A stretch of 64,000 nucleotides of DNA from Paenarthrobacter sp. Z7-10 (GTDB lineage: Bacteria > Actinomycetota > Actinomycetes > Actinomycetales > Micrococcaceae): the NCBI RefSeq assembly GCF_026932795.1, contig NZ_JADPVH010000008.1, positions 1 to 64,000 of the forward strand, in the 5' to 3' direction. Below are positions 1 to 7,574 of this stretch, one piece after another. Both the position numbers and the translations under genes were made by a program. A model generated the notes under the pieces. The model did not search any database. It saw only the letters and a program-made list of their open reading frames with translations, and was not told the origin of the DNA. Each line of letters starts with the position of its first letter. Positions within the stretch are counted from its first letter, which is position 1.

Positions 1-109
1 ACCCGAAGACCTCGAACACGTCGCCCAGGAACTCAACGCCCGCCCCCGCAAAACACTGGGCTGGAATACCCCAGCCGAACAACTACGTGATCTACTAAGA
101 GCCAGCTAA
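1..109 (+). pseudogene. IS30-family transposase, C-terminal end only (cut by window edge)
   Basis: Reading from base 2, the frame gives a 35-residue tail that contains ELNARPRKTLGWNTPAEQL and then stops at 107-109. This is the characteristic C-terminal end of IS30-family DDE transposases (ELN-RPRKTLG-W-TPAE). The catalytic domain would lie to the left of the window, so I cannot tell whether the element is intact. It is the only mobile-element sequence seen here and it lies just upstream of gcvH. Family assignment is fairly safe; the exact IS is not identifiable. Confidence 0.8.
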
Positions 110-111
110 AC

Positions 112-137
112 CCGGGTGTTGCAACAACCCCTAGAAT
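112..137. mobile_element. probable right terminal inverted repeat of the IS30-type element
   Basis: Directly after the transposase stop the sequence runs GGGTGTTGCAACAACCCC and then TAGAATTC. Actinobacterial IS30-type elements often end in a TTGTTGCAACACC-like repeat close behind the transposase stop, and this stretch matches that on the reverse strand. The exact boundary and the target duplication cannot be set without the left end. Confidence 0.45.
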
Positions 138-205
138 TCAAGCTGCCCGCCGAACTCGGCGACGGGTGGGCTGCTTCGGCGGTGCAGGTGGCCGAAACGA
201 ACCGG

Positions 206-222
206 GCGGATGTGCCTATACT
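206..222 (+). promoter_or_regulatory. candidate gcvH promoter (-10 TATACT)
   Basis: TATACT lies at 217-222, preceded by TGTGCC, in the otherwise geneless 138-337 stretch before gcvH. No good -35 element is visible. Transcription would start near 229 and leave a leader of about 110 nt. I looked for a glycine riboswitch in that leader and did not see its conserved core. Confidence 0.35.
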
Positions 223-337
223 TTCTGCGGTGACTTGTGTTGCACGGCACCGCCCTGAAGACTGGACCATATCCGGCGCTGCGCTGGTTTAGTCGGCAAG
301 ACATCTCGTACTCCGTTGGTCCCACGAAAGGCAACTG

Positions 338-724
338 ATGAGCAACATTCCGGCAGATCTCTCCTACACAGCCGAGCACGAGTGGGTCACGGCACCGACT
401 GCGGACGGCGTAATCCGCTTCGGCATTACTGATTTCGCCCAGGATGCCTTGGGTGACGTGGTGTACGTCCAGATGCCGGAGGCCGGCACGAAAATCGTTG
501 CCGCCGATGTCGTGGGCGAGGTGGAGTCCACCAAGAGCGTCAGCGACATCTACGCTCCGCTGGCAGGCGAAGTTGTTGGCCGCAATGAGGCCTTGGACGC
601 CGATCCCTCGCTGATCAACTCTGACCCCTATGGCGAAGGCTGGCTTGTAGAAGTCCGGCTTGAGGATGTCGCGTCCTACGCCACTTTGCTCGGTGCCGGA
701 GAGTACGAACAACAGGTAGGCTAG
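338..724 (+). CDS. gcvH: glycine cleavage system H protein
   Basis: GcvH is the lipoyl-carrying shuttle of the glycine cleavage complex. It passes the aminomethyl group from P protein to T protein, and the reduced lipoate to L protein. The 128-residue product has the family length. It starts with the typical SYTAEHEWV segment and carries the lipoylation motif GEVESTKSVSDIY, with Lys66 as the attachment site. The ATG follows an AAAGG Shine-Dalgarno-like sequence. gcvP lies about 3.8 kb downstream, separated by regulators and an opposing ParA gene. No gcvT is in the window. The IS30 remnant directly upstream suggests the original left neighbour was displaced. Confidence 0.95.
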   Translation: MSNIPADLSYTAEHEWVTAPTADGVIRFGITDFAQDALGDVVYVQMPEAGTKIVAADVVGEVESTKSVSDIYAPLAGEVVGRNEALDADPSLINSDPYGEGWLVEVRLEDVASYATLLGAGEYEQQVG

Positions 725-732
725 TTCCCAGA

Positions 733-758
733 GCCACGCTGGCCTTGGCCAGAGGTGG
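733..758 (+). terminator. stem-loop after gcvH
   Basis: CTGGCC (739-744) and GGCCAG (747-752) pair around a TT loop, and outer GCCAC/GTGGC arms extend the stem. It lies 9 bases past the gcvH stop and has no T-run. It could be a terminator or a 3'-end stabiliser. Confidence 0.4.
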
Positions 759-795
759 CAGGGGCCGCTGGAACGATTTAACTCACCGATGAAAC

Positions 796-821
796 GCCCC
801 GAAACCGTTGCGGTTCGGGGC
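796..821 (+). terminator. stem-loop between gcvH and garA
   Basis: GCCCCGAAACCG (796-807) pairs with CGGTTCGGGGC (811-821) around a 3-nt loop, with one bulged base. It lies 27 bases before the garA start. It could attenuate read-through from gcvH into the regulator genes. No U-tract follows. Confidence 0.45.
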
Positions 822-848
822 TGCTGGGGAATACAAGGAGGAGCACCG

Positions 849-1334
849 ATGGTTGCCGATGGGAACAACGCCGGGTTCAGTGGGCAGGCGGAGTCTCAGG
901 ATCAGCCAGGAGCCTCTGAGACGACGTCGATTAATCTTTCCCCAGTGCGTCGCGAACCGGCGGTTGAGTACAATCTCAGCGCCGAGGAGCGGTCCGCGGT
1001 TGAGGCGCTGCCGGCTGGATCCGCGCTGCTCATCGCCCACAGCGGTCCCAACCGCGGCGCCCGGTTCCTGCTCGACTCCGATTCCACCTCGGCCGGCCGG
1101 CATCCGGATGCCGACGTTTTCCTGGACGACGTCACGGTGTCCCGCCGGCATGTCACCTTCCGCCGGGTGCCCGGGGGCTTCGAGGTCGTTGATTCCAAGA
1201 GCCTGAACGGCACTTACGTCAACGGGGACCGAGTCGACTCGGTTCGACTGCGCAGCGGGAACGAAGTCCAGATTGGCAAGTTCCGGCTGACCTACTACTA
1301 CAGCCCGGCCGCCCCGGTCAGGCCCCGCTCGTAG
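849..1334 (+). CDS. garA: FHA-domain regulator GarA/OdhI
   Basis: GarA (OdhI in corynebacteria) is a small FHA protein. When unphosphorylated it binds and inhibits 2-oxoglutarate dehydrogenase and also acts on glutamate metabolism; phosphorylation by Ser/Thr kinases turns it off. The 161-residue product keeps the N-terminal phospho-acceptor motif ETTS (residues 24-27) and a complete FHA domain at about 55-150, with GRHPDADVFLDD, SRRH (98-101) and SLNGTYVN. The ATG at 849 has an AAGGAGGAG Shine-Dalgarno sequence. An in-frame ATG at 789 would run through the stem-loop and is unlikely. The order gcvH-garA-merR-bfn matches mycobacteria. Confidence 0.95.
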   Translation: MVADGNNAGFSGQAESQDQPGASETTSINLSPVRREPAVEYNLSAEERSAVEALPAGSALLIAHSGPNRGARFLLDSDSTSAGRHPDADVFLDDVTVSRRHVTFRRVPGGFEVVDSKSLNGTYVNGDRVDSVRLRSGNEVQIGKFRLTYYYSPAAPVRPRS

Positions 1335-1345
1335 GGGCCGCCGTT

Positions 1346-2116
1346 GTGAGCATGAATAATGCATCCCAGCGGAAGTTGAGCGCACTGACGGGAGTGCGGG
1401 TGCACAGCGTCCGTCCCGGCACGCCGGTGATCTTCAATATCGGTGAGGTGCTGGCCCAGCTCAGCGAGGACTTCAGCTCCGTTACTGCCTCCAAAATCCG
1501 CTTCTACGAGGAAAAGGGACTGATCACCCCGCAGCGGACCCCGGCCGGTTATCGGCAGTTCCGCGAGGCCGACGTCGAGCGTTTGCGCTTTATCCTGGCG
1601 CTGCAGCGCGACCACTACCTGCCCCTGAAGGTGATCCGGGACTACCTGGATGCCATCGACCGCGGTGAGGGTCCGGAAAATTTGCCCCCTGGCGTTTCAA
1701 TAGCCCCGCGGATGGTTTCCGACGAGTTGGCCGGCGAGTTGAAGAGCCGAACGCGTTCGTTGTCCCCGGACCAGCTCCGTGCCGAGTCCGGCGCCAGTGC
1801 CGAACTGCTCGACGCGCTCCTCAGCTACGGCCTGATCTCCAGCCAGGACGGACGTTTCGACGACGCCGCCCTGCACATTGCCAAAGCCTGCACGGCCTTG
1901 TCCGCTCATGGTTTGGAGCCGCGGCACCTTCGTCCGTTCCAGGCAGCGGCGGAACGCGAATTTGGACTGGTGGAGCGCGTGGTCGCCCCGCTGGTATCCC
2001 GGCGGGATGCCGCCTCCGCGGCCAGGGCTGCGGAAACGGCCCGGGAAATCAGTGACCTCTGCCTCGGTCTGCACAGTGCACTGGTGCAGGGTCAGATTGC
2101 GCGGATGGAACGCTGA
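1346..2116 (+). CDS. ftsR: MerR-family regulator, FtsR/Rv1828 type
   Basis: The product is a 256-residue MerR-type DNA-binding protein. The winged helix-turn-helix spans about residues 30-104 (TASKIRFYEEKGLITPQRT, then the GYRQF wing and an RLRFILALQRD helix), followed by a long C-terminal helical region. Its place directly after garA is that of Rv1828 and of corynebacterial FtsR (next to odhI), which is reported to activate ftsZ. That makes FtsR the best call, although function is inferred from synteny and domain. GTG 1346 is preferred over ATG 1352 because AGGGG lies 8 nt upstream. A GGCCCC/GGGGCC stem overlaps the garA stop and this ribosome-binding site. Confidence 0.82.
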   Translation: MSMNNASQRKLSALTGVRVHSVRPGTPVIFNIGEVLAQLSEDFSSVTASKIRFYEEKGLITPQRTPAGYRQFREADVERLRFILALQRDHYLPLKVIRDYLDAIDRGEGPENLPPGVSIAPRMVSDELAGELKSRTRSLSPDQLRAESGASAELLDALLSYGLISSQDGRFDDAALHIAKACTALSAHGLEPRHLRPFQAAAEREFGLVERVVAPLVSRRDAASAARAAETAREISDLCLGLHSALVQGQIARMER

Positions 2117-2156
2117 TGCCCAGAACCATCCGGACCGGCGGCGGGACGGGTCAGCC

Positions 2157-2660
2157 GTGATCGAGGTCCAGATTGTTGGCGTGCGGGTGGAGATGCCCTC
2201 GAATCAGCCGCTGGTCCTGCTCAAGGAGCTCCTGGGTGAGCGCCATCTGCCCATCTGGATCGGCACGCCGGAAGCCACTGCGATAGCCCTGGCCCAGCAG
2301 GGAGTGGTCCCACCCCGTCCGCTGACCCACGATCTGCTGTGCAATATCGTGACAGCGCTCGGCCGCACCGTCGTCGCGGCGAACATTACAGCGGTTGAGG
2401 ATGGTGTCTTCTACGCTCAGTTGGTGTTCGACGACGGCACCCAAGTCAGTTCGAGGGCATCCGATGCGCTGGCCGTGGCCCTGCGGGTGGACTGCACGAT
2501 CTGGTGTGCCGAAGCCGTGATGGACGAGGCAGGGGTGCGGATTACGGACCACGATGACGTCGAACCGGAGTCGATCAGCTCTCCGGAGGCGGACGAGCGC
2601 GAATTGAACCGCTTCCGGAAATTTCTTAATGACGTTGAGCCCGAGGATTTCGAGAAGTAG
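2157..2660 (+). CDS. bifunctional nuclease-fold protein (DUF151)
   Basis: This 167-residue protein is a DUF151/BFN-family member. Characterised relatives are reported to have DNase and RNase activity, and the actinobacterial copy sits between two MerR genes (Rv1829 position). It shows the family signature LPIWIGTPEATAIALAQQG and then PRPLTHDL near residue 60. The core continues through FDDGTQVSSRASDALAVALR, and the tail is acidic. The GTG at 2157 was chosen because the conserved domain begins at once (IEVQIVGVRVEM). The frame is open upstream but overlaps ftsR. No strong Shine-Dalgarno is seen. The in vivo role is unknown. Confidence 0.85.
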   Translation: MIEVQIVGVRVEMPSNQPLVLLKELLGERHLPIWIGTPEATAIALAQQGVVPPRPLTHDLLCNIVTALGRTVVAANITAVEDGVFYAQLVFDDGTQVSSRASDALAVALRVDCTIWCAEAVMDEAGVRITDHDDVEPESISSPEADERELNRFRKFLNDVEPEDFEK

Positions 2661-2696
2661 CTCGATCCGACACGGGCAGATATTTGCCCCAGATCT

Positions 2697-2725
2697 TTGA
2701 CCAATGGACGGTGCCGCTCTAACGT
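2697..2725 (+). promoter_or_regulatory. candidate promoter for the second MerR gene
   Basis: TTGACC (2697-2702) is separated by 17 nt from TAACGT (2720-2725). The start codon is 102 nt downstream. The leader contains the inverted repeat CCATGC (2741-2746) and GCATGG (2758-2763), a possible operator. Confidence 0.45.
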
Positions 2726-2826
2726 CAATGTATAGAGCTTCCATGCATGACACGATGGCATGGCACCGGCGGCTGCGCAGCAGCGGCCATGCGGCTTCAC
2801 CGGAAGCCACGACAAGGAGGGTTCAC

Positions 2827-3420
2827 GTGAGTCCGAAAGGCGACGCTGGCGGGCTTAAGCCCGCCGCGGTCCCGAGTAAGGTCATAGCGGCCGGCGCCCA
2901 GGGATTGCTCTTTACCGAGGATTTGCCGGTACTGGACGAGGACGCCGGTTACCGTGGCCCGACGGCCTGCAAAGCTGCGGGCATCACCTATCGTCAGCTG
3001 GACTATTGGGCCAGGACCGGACTGGTTGAGCCTGCGGTCCGCGGCGCGGCTGGCTCCGGCTCACAGCGGCTCTATGGCTTCCGGGACATTCTGGTGCTGA
3101 AGGTCGTCAAGCGGCTGCTTGATACCGGGGTTTCACTCCAACAGATCCGCGCCGCAGTGGAACATCTGCGCGAGCGCGGGGTCGAGGACCTGGCGCAGAT
3201 TACGCTGATGAGCGACGGCGCCTCCGTGTATGAGTGCACCTCCGCGGACGAGGTCATAGATCTGGTTCAGGGCGGCCAGGGGGTTTTCGGCATAGCCGTG
3301 GGCCGGGTATGGCGCGAGGTGGAGGGCAGTCTGGCGGCCCTTCCCAGCGAGCATGTTGAGGAACAGGTCTTCCCCGACGACGAACTCAGTAAGCGCCGGA
3401 CCGCCCGCAGGATTTCCTGA
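2827..3420 (+). CDS. MerR-family transcriptional regulator (Rv1830-like)
   Basis: The product is a 197-residue MerR-type regulator. The DNA-binding domain spans about residues 45-120: GPTACKAAGITYRQLDYWARTG, a GSGSQRLYGFRD wing, and DILVLKVVKRLLDTGVSLQQIR. The C-terminal half has no recognisable effector domain. GTG 2827 is chosen because AAGGAGG lies 7 nt upstream; the in-frame ATG at 2704 overlaps the promoter. The position matches Rv1830. The regulated genes are not known from this sequence. Confidence 0.85.
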   Translation: MSPKGDAGGLKPAAVPSKVIAAGAQGLLFTEDLPVLDEDAGYRGPTACKAAGITYRQLDYWARTGLVEPAVRGAAGSGSQRLYGFRDILVLKVVKRLLDTGVSLQQIRAAVEHLRERGVEDLAQITLMSDGASVYECTSADEVIDLVQGGQGVFGIAVGRVWREVEGSLAALPSEHVEEQVFPDDELSKRRTARRIS

Positions 3421-3426
3421 CCGGTC

Positions 3427-3448
3427 TCTCCTGATTCAGTGCAGGAGA
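3427..3448. terminator. stem-loop between convergent merR and parA genes
   Basis: TCTCCTG (3427-3433) pairs with CAGGAGA (3442-3448) around an 8-nt loop, just past the merR stop. A third copy of TCTCCTG follows at 3462-3468. It is placed to end transcription from either side. Confidence 0.45.
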
Positions 3449-3500
3449 CGGCTTCGCAGTGTCTCCTGACCCGGCCGCTGCTGACTCGGCCTCTCCTGCC

Positions 3501-4367
3501 TCAACGCCGGAAACGGTTCCGCAGGGTTCCCTGCCGCAGCAGACCAGCCAGCAGATCATCGAACATGGTCGCCGCAGTCCGGGCAGAATCACCGGGCCAC
3601 GAGTGGATCGGATGCGCCGCCCCTTGGATCTGCTGCCAGTTGGCCTGTTCCGGAATCACTGGAGAGAGCAGCAGCGGGCCGAACATCGATTTCATCTCCG
3701 CCAGCCGGTAGGTGTGTTCGGTGGAGTCGCTGCGGACGCGGTTCGCCACGATTCCGGCTGCGGCCAAGCCGGGAGCGAACTCGCTGCGGAAAAGCTCCAG
3801 GGCGCGCATCGTGCGCTGGGTTCCCGCGACAGAAAACAGTGCGGGTTCGGCCACCAGGAGTACGCGGTTGCTGGCGGTCCACGCCATCCTGGTCAATCCG
3901 TTAAGCGATGGCGGGCAGTCGATCAGCACCAAAGCGTAGTCGCTGGTTTCGGAACCGGACTTCGTCCCGGACGGTCGGGACATTTTGGCGCCCGGACCGT
4001 TCAGCACGACGCCGAGTCGACGCAGGTCGCGGCGGCCAAGGTCCGGACGGTCATAGATGCCTGCGTACGCCGAACCCACGGCGACGTCCAATACCCGCCG
4101 CCTGCCGCCGTCGGCCGGGTTCTTGCCGACCCAGCCGCTGGAGACGACGTTGGCCATGAGGTCTGTCCGGCGGGGGTCTTTGATCATCCGGCCAATATCC
4201 AGCTCACCGTTGGCACGCACCCGCAATCCCGTGGTGACGTCGGCATGCGGATCAAGATCCACCACCAGCGTGGGAATGCCTGCCGCGAGTGCGGCGGAGG
4301 CAAGCCCCATGGTGACGGACGTTTTGCCAACTCCGCCTTTGAGGCTGCTGATGCTCACTACTTGCAC
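3501..4367 (-). CDS. orphan ParA/Soj-family ATPase
   Basis: This 288-residue P-loop ATPase is of the ParA/MinD superfamily. It has the deviant Walker A motif KGGVGKTS (residues 10-17), the switch region DLDPHADVTTGL and the Walker B-like VLIDCPPSLNGLTRMAW. Family members bind DNA or membrane and position chromosomes, plasmids or protein complexes. No parB or parS-like gene is adjacent, so it is an orphan and its cargo is unknown. It lies head to tail against merR and divergent from gcvP, an insertion into an otherwise conserved gcv neighbourhood. The start is GTG 4367; a GTG nine bases downstream is an alternative. Confidence 0.8.
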   Translation of the reverse strand: MQVVSISSLKGGVGKTSVTMGLASAALAAGIPTLVVDLDPHADVTTGLRVRANGELDIGRMIKDPRRTDLMANVVSSGWVGKNPADGGRRRVLDVAVGSAYAGIYDRPDLGRRDLRRLGVVLNGPGAKMSRPSGTKSGSETSDYALVLIDCPPSLNGLTRMAWTASNRVLLVAEPALFSVAGTQRTMRALELFRSEFAPGLAAAGIVANRVRSDSTEHTYRLAEMKSMFGPLLLSPVIPEQANWQQIQGAAHPIHSWPGDSARTAATMFDDLLAGLLRQGTLRNRFRR

Positions 4368-4480
4368 GGCTTAAACCAATACCTTTACATCGAGTACTCC
4401 CGGGTGGTGCTGCCGCGTGTGGACGCAGATCCCGGTTGGGGAGGCCACGCCCGCATGTCCGGGGCATGGTCCATGCCGCC

Positions 4481-4486
4481 TACAAT
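4481..4486 (+). promoter_or_regulatory. candidate gcvP -10 element
   Basis: TACAAT lies 33 nt before the TTG start of gcvP, in the 151-nt divergent space shared with parA. No convincing -35 is visible. Confidence 0.35.
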
Positions 4487-4518
4487 GGCTGTGGAACGTC
4501 TGCGAACTGGAGCCATAA

Positions 4519-7413
4519 TTGACTAAGAGCACTAATCCCAGCGACAAAGCGGCCAGCAGCCCTGCGTCCAGGCGCACCGCACCGGCCACATTCAGTGACC
4601 GGCACATCGGAGTCACAACTGAACCCCACCTTCATTCTCTGTTGGGCGCCCTCGGATACGGTTCTTTGGATGAACTGTGCGAGGTGGCCCTGCCGGAGAG
4701 CATCCAGATCCAGGCGCCGCTGGACCTGCCGGAGGCGATTTCCGAAGAGGCGATGCTGGCTGAGCTGCGTGCGCTGGCCACCAAGAACACCGTGCGGAAA
4801 TCCCTGATCGGCCAAGGTTATTACGGGACTTTCACGCCCGGAGTGATTCAGCGTAATGTCCTGGAGAGCCCGTCCTGGTACACCGCATACACGCCGTACC
4901 AGCCGGAGATTTCCCAGGGCCGGCTGGAGGCGCTGCTGAATTTCCAGACAGTCGTTTCGGACCTGACGGGTATGGGAACGGCAAATGCCTCCATGCTGGA
5001 CGAGGCCACGGCCGCCGCTGAGGCGATGACGCTGCTGCGCCGATCCAACCGCGCAGCTAAGCCCGACGCGGCCTTCGTGGTGGATGCGGATGTGTTCCCG
5101 CAGACGCTGGCAGTCATCAGGACCCGCGCCGAAGCGATGAATATCCCGGTGCTGTTGCACAACTTTGACGATGGGCTGCCGGAGGTCGACTACTTTGCCC
5201 TCCTCCTGCAGTACCCCGGCGACTCCGGCAGTATCCGCGACCTCGCCCCCATCGTCGCGGCCGCCGCTGCACGCAAGGCGCTGGTAGGGGTCGCCGCGGA
5301 TCTGTTGGCCCTGACCCTGCTTGAGGCGCCGGGCACCCTCGGCGCCGATGTGGCGGTCGGAAGCTCGCAGCGCTTCGGCGTCCCGATGGGCTTCGGCGGA
5401 CCGCATGCAGGGTACTTGGCCGTCCGCCCGGGACTGGAACGGGCGCTGCCGGGACGCTTGGTCGGTGTGTCCAAGGACGCCGAAGGAAACCAGGCCTACC
5501 GGTTGGCGCTGCAGACGCGCGAGCAGCACATCCGCCGCGAAAAGGCCACGTCCAACATCTGCACCGCCCAGGTGCTGCTCGCCGTGATGGCCGGCATGTA
5601 TGCCGTTTACCATGGCCCCGGGGGACTGAGGGCCATTGCCTCCCGGGTTGCCTCCCGGGCGGCCAGCGTCGCTGCCGCCGCGAGGACTGCCGGCCACACC
5701 GTGGTGCATCCGAACTTCTTCGACACCGTGAAAATCCACCTCTCGAGCGGAAGCGGACATGCCGCCGCGGAAATCGTTGCCGCCGCACACGAGGCGGGCT
5801 ACCTCCTTCGGTTGGTGGATCACGACCATATCCAGATCGCCGTGGACGAGACCACCACCGAAGCCGACCTGGCCGTCGTCGCCCGGCTGCTCGGCGCAAA
5901 GTCCGACCCGCCAGCAGCCGCGGTGGACATTGTTCCCGCGCGCAGCACGGACTACCTGAGCAACGCTGTTTTCTCGGCGCACAACTCGGAAACTCAAATG
6001 CTGCGGTACCTGCGCCGCCTGTCAGACGCCGATTATGCACTGGACCGCGGCATGATTCCGCTGGGATCGTGCACCATGAAGCTCAATGCGACGGCGGAAA
6101 TGGCCGCCGTGAGCTGGCCAGAATTTTCCAATCTGCATCCGTATGCACCGGCGCAGGACACCGTAGGCATCGTGGAGATGGCGACCCAGCTGGAGAACTG
6201 GCTGGCAGAAATTACCGGCTACGACGCGGTGTCGGTGCAGCCAAACGCGGGCTCGCAGGGTGAACTGGCCGGGCTGCTGGCGATTAGGGCATACCACCGC
6301 GAAAACGGCCAGCCCGAGCGTCGGGTGGTGCTGATCCCGTCCAGCGCGCACGGCACCAATGCCGCATCTGCCGTCATGGCGGGGATGAGGGTGGTGGCCG
6401 TGGCCACCGATGGCTTTGGCAATGTGGACGTCGATGACCTCAAGCGCCAAGTGACCCTGCACGCGGACGACCTGGCCGCCATCATGATCACCTATCCGTC
6501 CACCCATGGGGTGTTCGAAACCGAAATCACCACCATCTGTGCCATGATCCATGACGCCGGGGGCCAGGTTTACGTGGACGGTGCCAATCTGAACGCGCTG
6601 GTGGGTCTGGCCAAGCCGGGCAAATTCGGGGCCGATGTCTCCCATCTGAATCTGCATAAGACGTTCTGCATTCCGCATGGCGGCGGCGGCCCCGGCGTGG
6701 GTCCCGTTGCGGTCCGTGCGCATCTGGCGCCGTACCTGCCAGCCCGCGAGCTGGGCCAGGAATCCGGCGTTGGCCTCGTCTCGGCCGCTCCGTACGGGTC
6801 CGCGTCCATCCTGCCGATCTCCTGGGCCTACATCCGCATGATGGGGCCGGCCGGGCTGCGCCGGGCCACGCAGACGGCCATCCTGTCGGCAAACTACATT
6901 GCCCGCCGGCTGAGCGGCCATTATCCGGTGCTCTACACCGGAGCCCACGATCTGGTGGCGCACGAATGCATTCTGGACCTGCGCGGCATCAGCGCTGACT
7001 CCGGGATATCGGTCGATGACGTGGCCAAACGCCTGATCGATTACGGCTTCCACGCCCCCACGATGTCCTTCCCTGTGGCCGGAACCCTGATGGTGGAACC
7101 GACCGAATCCGAGGACCTGGGCGAAATTGACCGGTTCATTGAGGCCATGATCTCCATTCGGCGGGAGATCGCCGCGGTGCAGGACGGACTGTGGCCAGCC
7201 GATGACAATCCCCTGGTCCATGCTCCGCATACCGCTCGAAGCCTGGTCGGGAACTGGGAGCACGCCTACACCCGTGAGGAGGCCGTATTCCCCGCGGGCG
7301 TTGATCCCCGCTCGAAATACTGGCCACCGGTCCGCCGCGTCGATCAGGCCTACGGAGACCGCAACCTCGTTTGCTCCTGTCCCTCCATCGAGGAGTTGGC
7401 CGAACTCTCCTGA
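4519..7413 (+). CDS. gcvP: glycine dehydrogenase (decarboxylating), P protein
   Basis: GcvP is the PLP-dependent P protein. It decarboxylates glycine and loads the aminomethyl group onto lipoyl-GcvH. At 964 residues it is a full-length fused P protein. The N-terminal half has the FSDRHIGV start and [16 protein letters not shown]. The C-terminal half carries the PLP site [19 protein letters not shown] with Lys714, plus [10 protein letters not shown]. The frame begins with TTG at 4519, preceded by CTGGAG. This is the only open start near the conserved N terminus. It is read as a single gene with its own promoter region, divergent from the ParA gene. Confidence 0.96.
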   Translation: MTKSTNPSDKAASSPASRRTAPATFSDRHIGVTTEPHLHSLLGALGYGSLDELCEVALPESIQIQAPLDLPEAISEEAMLAELRALATKNTVRKSLIGQGYYGTFTPGVIQRNVLESPSWYTAYTPYQPEISQGRLEALLNFQTVVSDLTGMGTANASMLDEATAAAEAMTLLRRSNRAAKPDAAFVVDADVFPQTLAVIRTRAEAMNIPVLLHNFDDGLPEVDYFALLLQYPGDSGSIRDLAPIVAAAAARKALVGVAADLLALTLLEAPGTLGADVAVGSSQRFGVPMGFGGPHAGYLAVRPGLERALPGRLVGVSKDAEGNQAYRLALQTREQHIRREKATSNICTAQVLLAVMAGMYAVYHGPGGLRAIASRVASRAASVAAAARTAGHTVVHPNFFDTVKIHLSSGSGHAAAEIVAAAHEAGYLLRLVDHDHIQIAVDETTTEADLAVVARLLGAKSDPPAAAVDIVPARSTDYLSNAVFSAHNSETQMLRYLRRLSDADYALDRGMIPLGSCTMKLNATAEMAAVSWPEFSNLHPYAPAQDTVGIVEMATQLENWLAEITGYDAVSVQPNAGSQGELAGLLAIRAYHRENGQPERRVVLIPSSAHGTNAASAVMAGMRVVAVATDGFGNVDVDDLKRQVTLHADDLAAIMITYPSTHGVFETEITTICAMIHDAGGQVYVDGANLNALVGLAKPGKFGADVSHLNLHKTFCIPHGGGGPGVGPVAVRAHLAPYLPARELGQESGVGLVSAAPYGSASILPISWAYIRMMGPAGLRRATQTAILSANYIARRLSGHYPVLYTGAHDLVAHECILDLRGISADSGISVDDVAKRLIDYGFHAPTMSFPVAGTLMVEPTESEDLGEIDRFIEAMISIRREIAAVQDGLWPADDNPLVHAPHTARSLVGNWEHAYTREEAVFPAGVDPRSKYWPPVRRVDQAYGDRNLVCSCPSIEELAELS

Positions 7414-7574
7414 GGTGCACCGATGCCACCGGTGCGCGGACGCGGCAGGGCGCCGGTTTGTCCGCGGCCAGATGACGTCGCCGGGGTGTTCTGGGGCACA
7501 TCGGCTTGTGGTGAGGGACGGTCTTCCTAGAGACTGAGCACGATCATTCTTGACAATACCGATCCAGGAGCACC

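Noticed and set aside
223-337. Possible glycine riboswitch before gcvH
   Set aside because: I looked for the conserved glycine aptamer core and saw no match in the 110-nt leader.
3459-4526. 355-codon plus-strand frame opposite the ParA gene
   Set aside because: The minus strand encodes an intact P-loop ATPase, and the plus frame has no family features.
4480-5997. Long minus-strand open frame (505 codons) opposite gcvP
   Set aside because: It is antisense to a clear gcvP. High GC content leaves stop-poor antisense frames, and the protein is Arg/Gly/His-rich with no family features.
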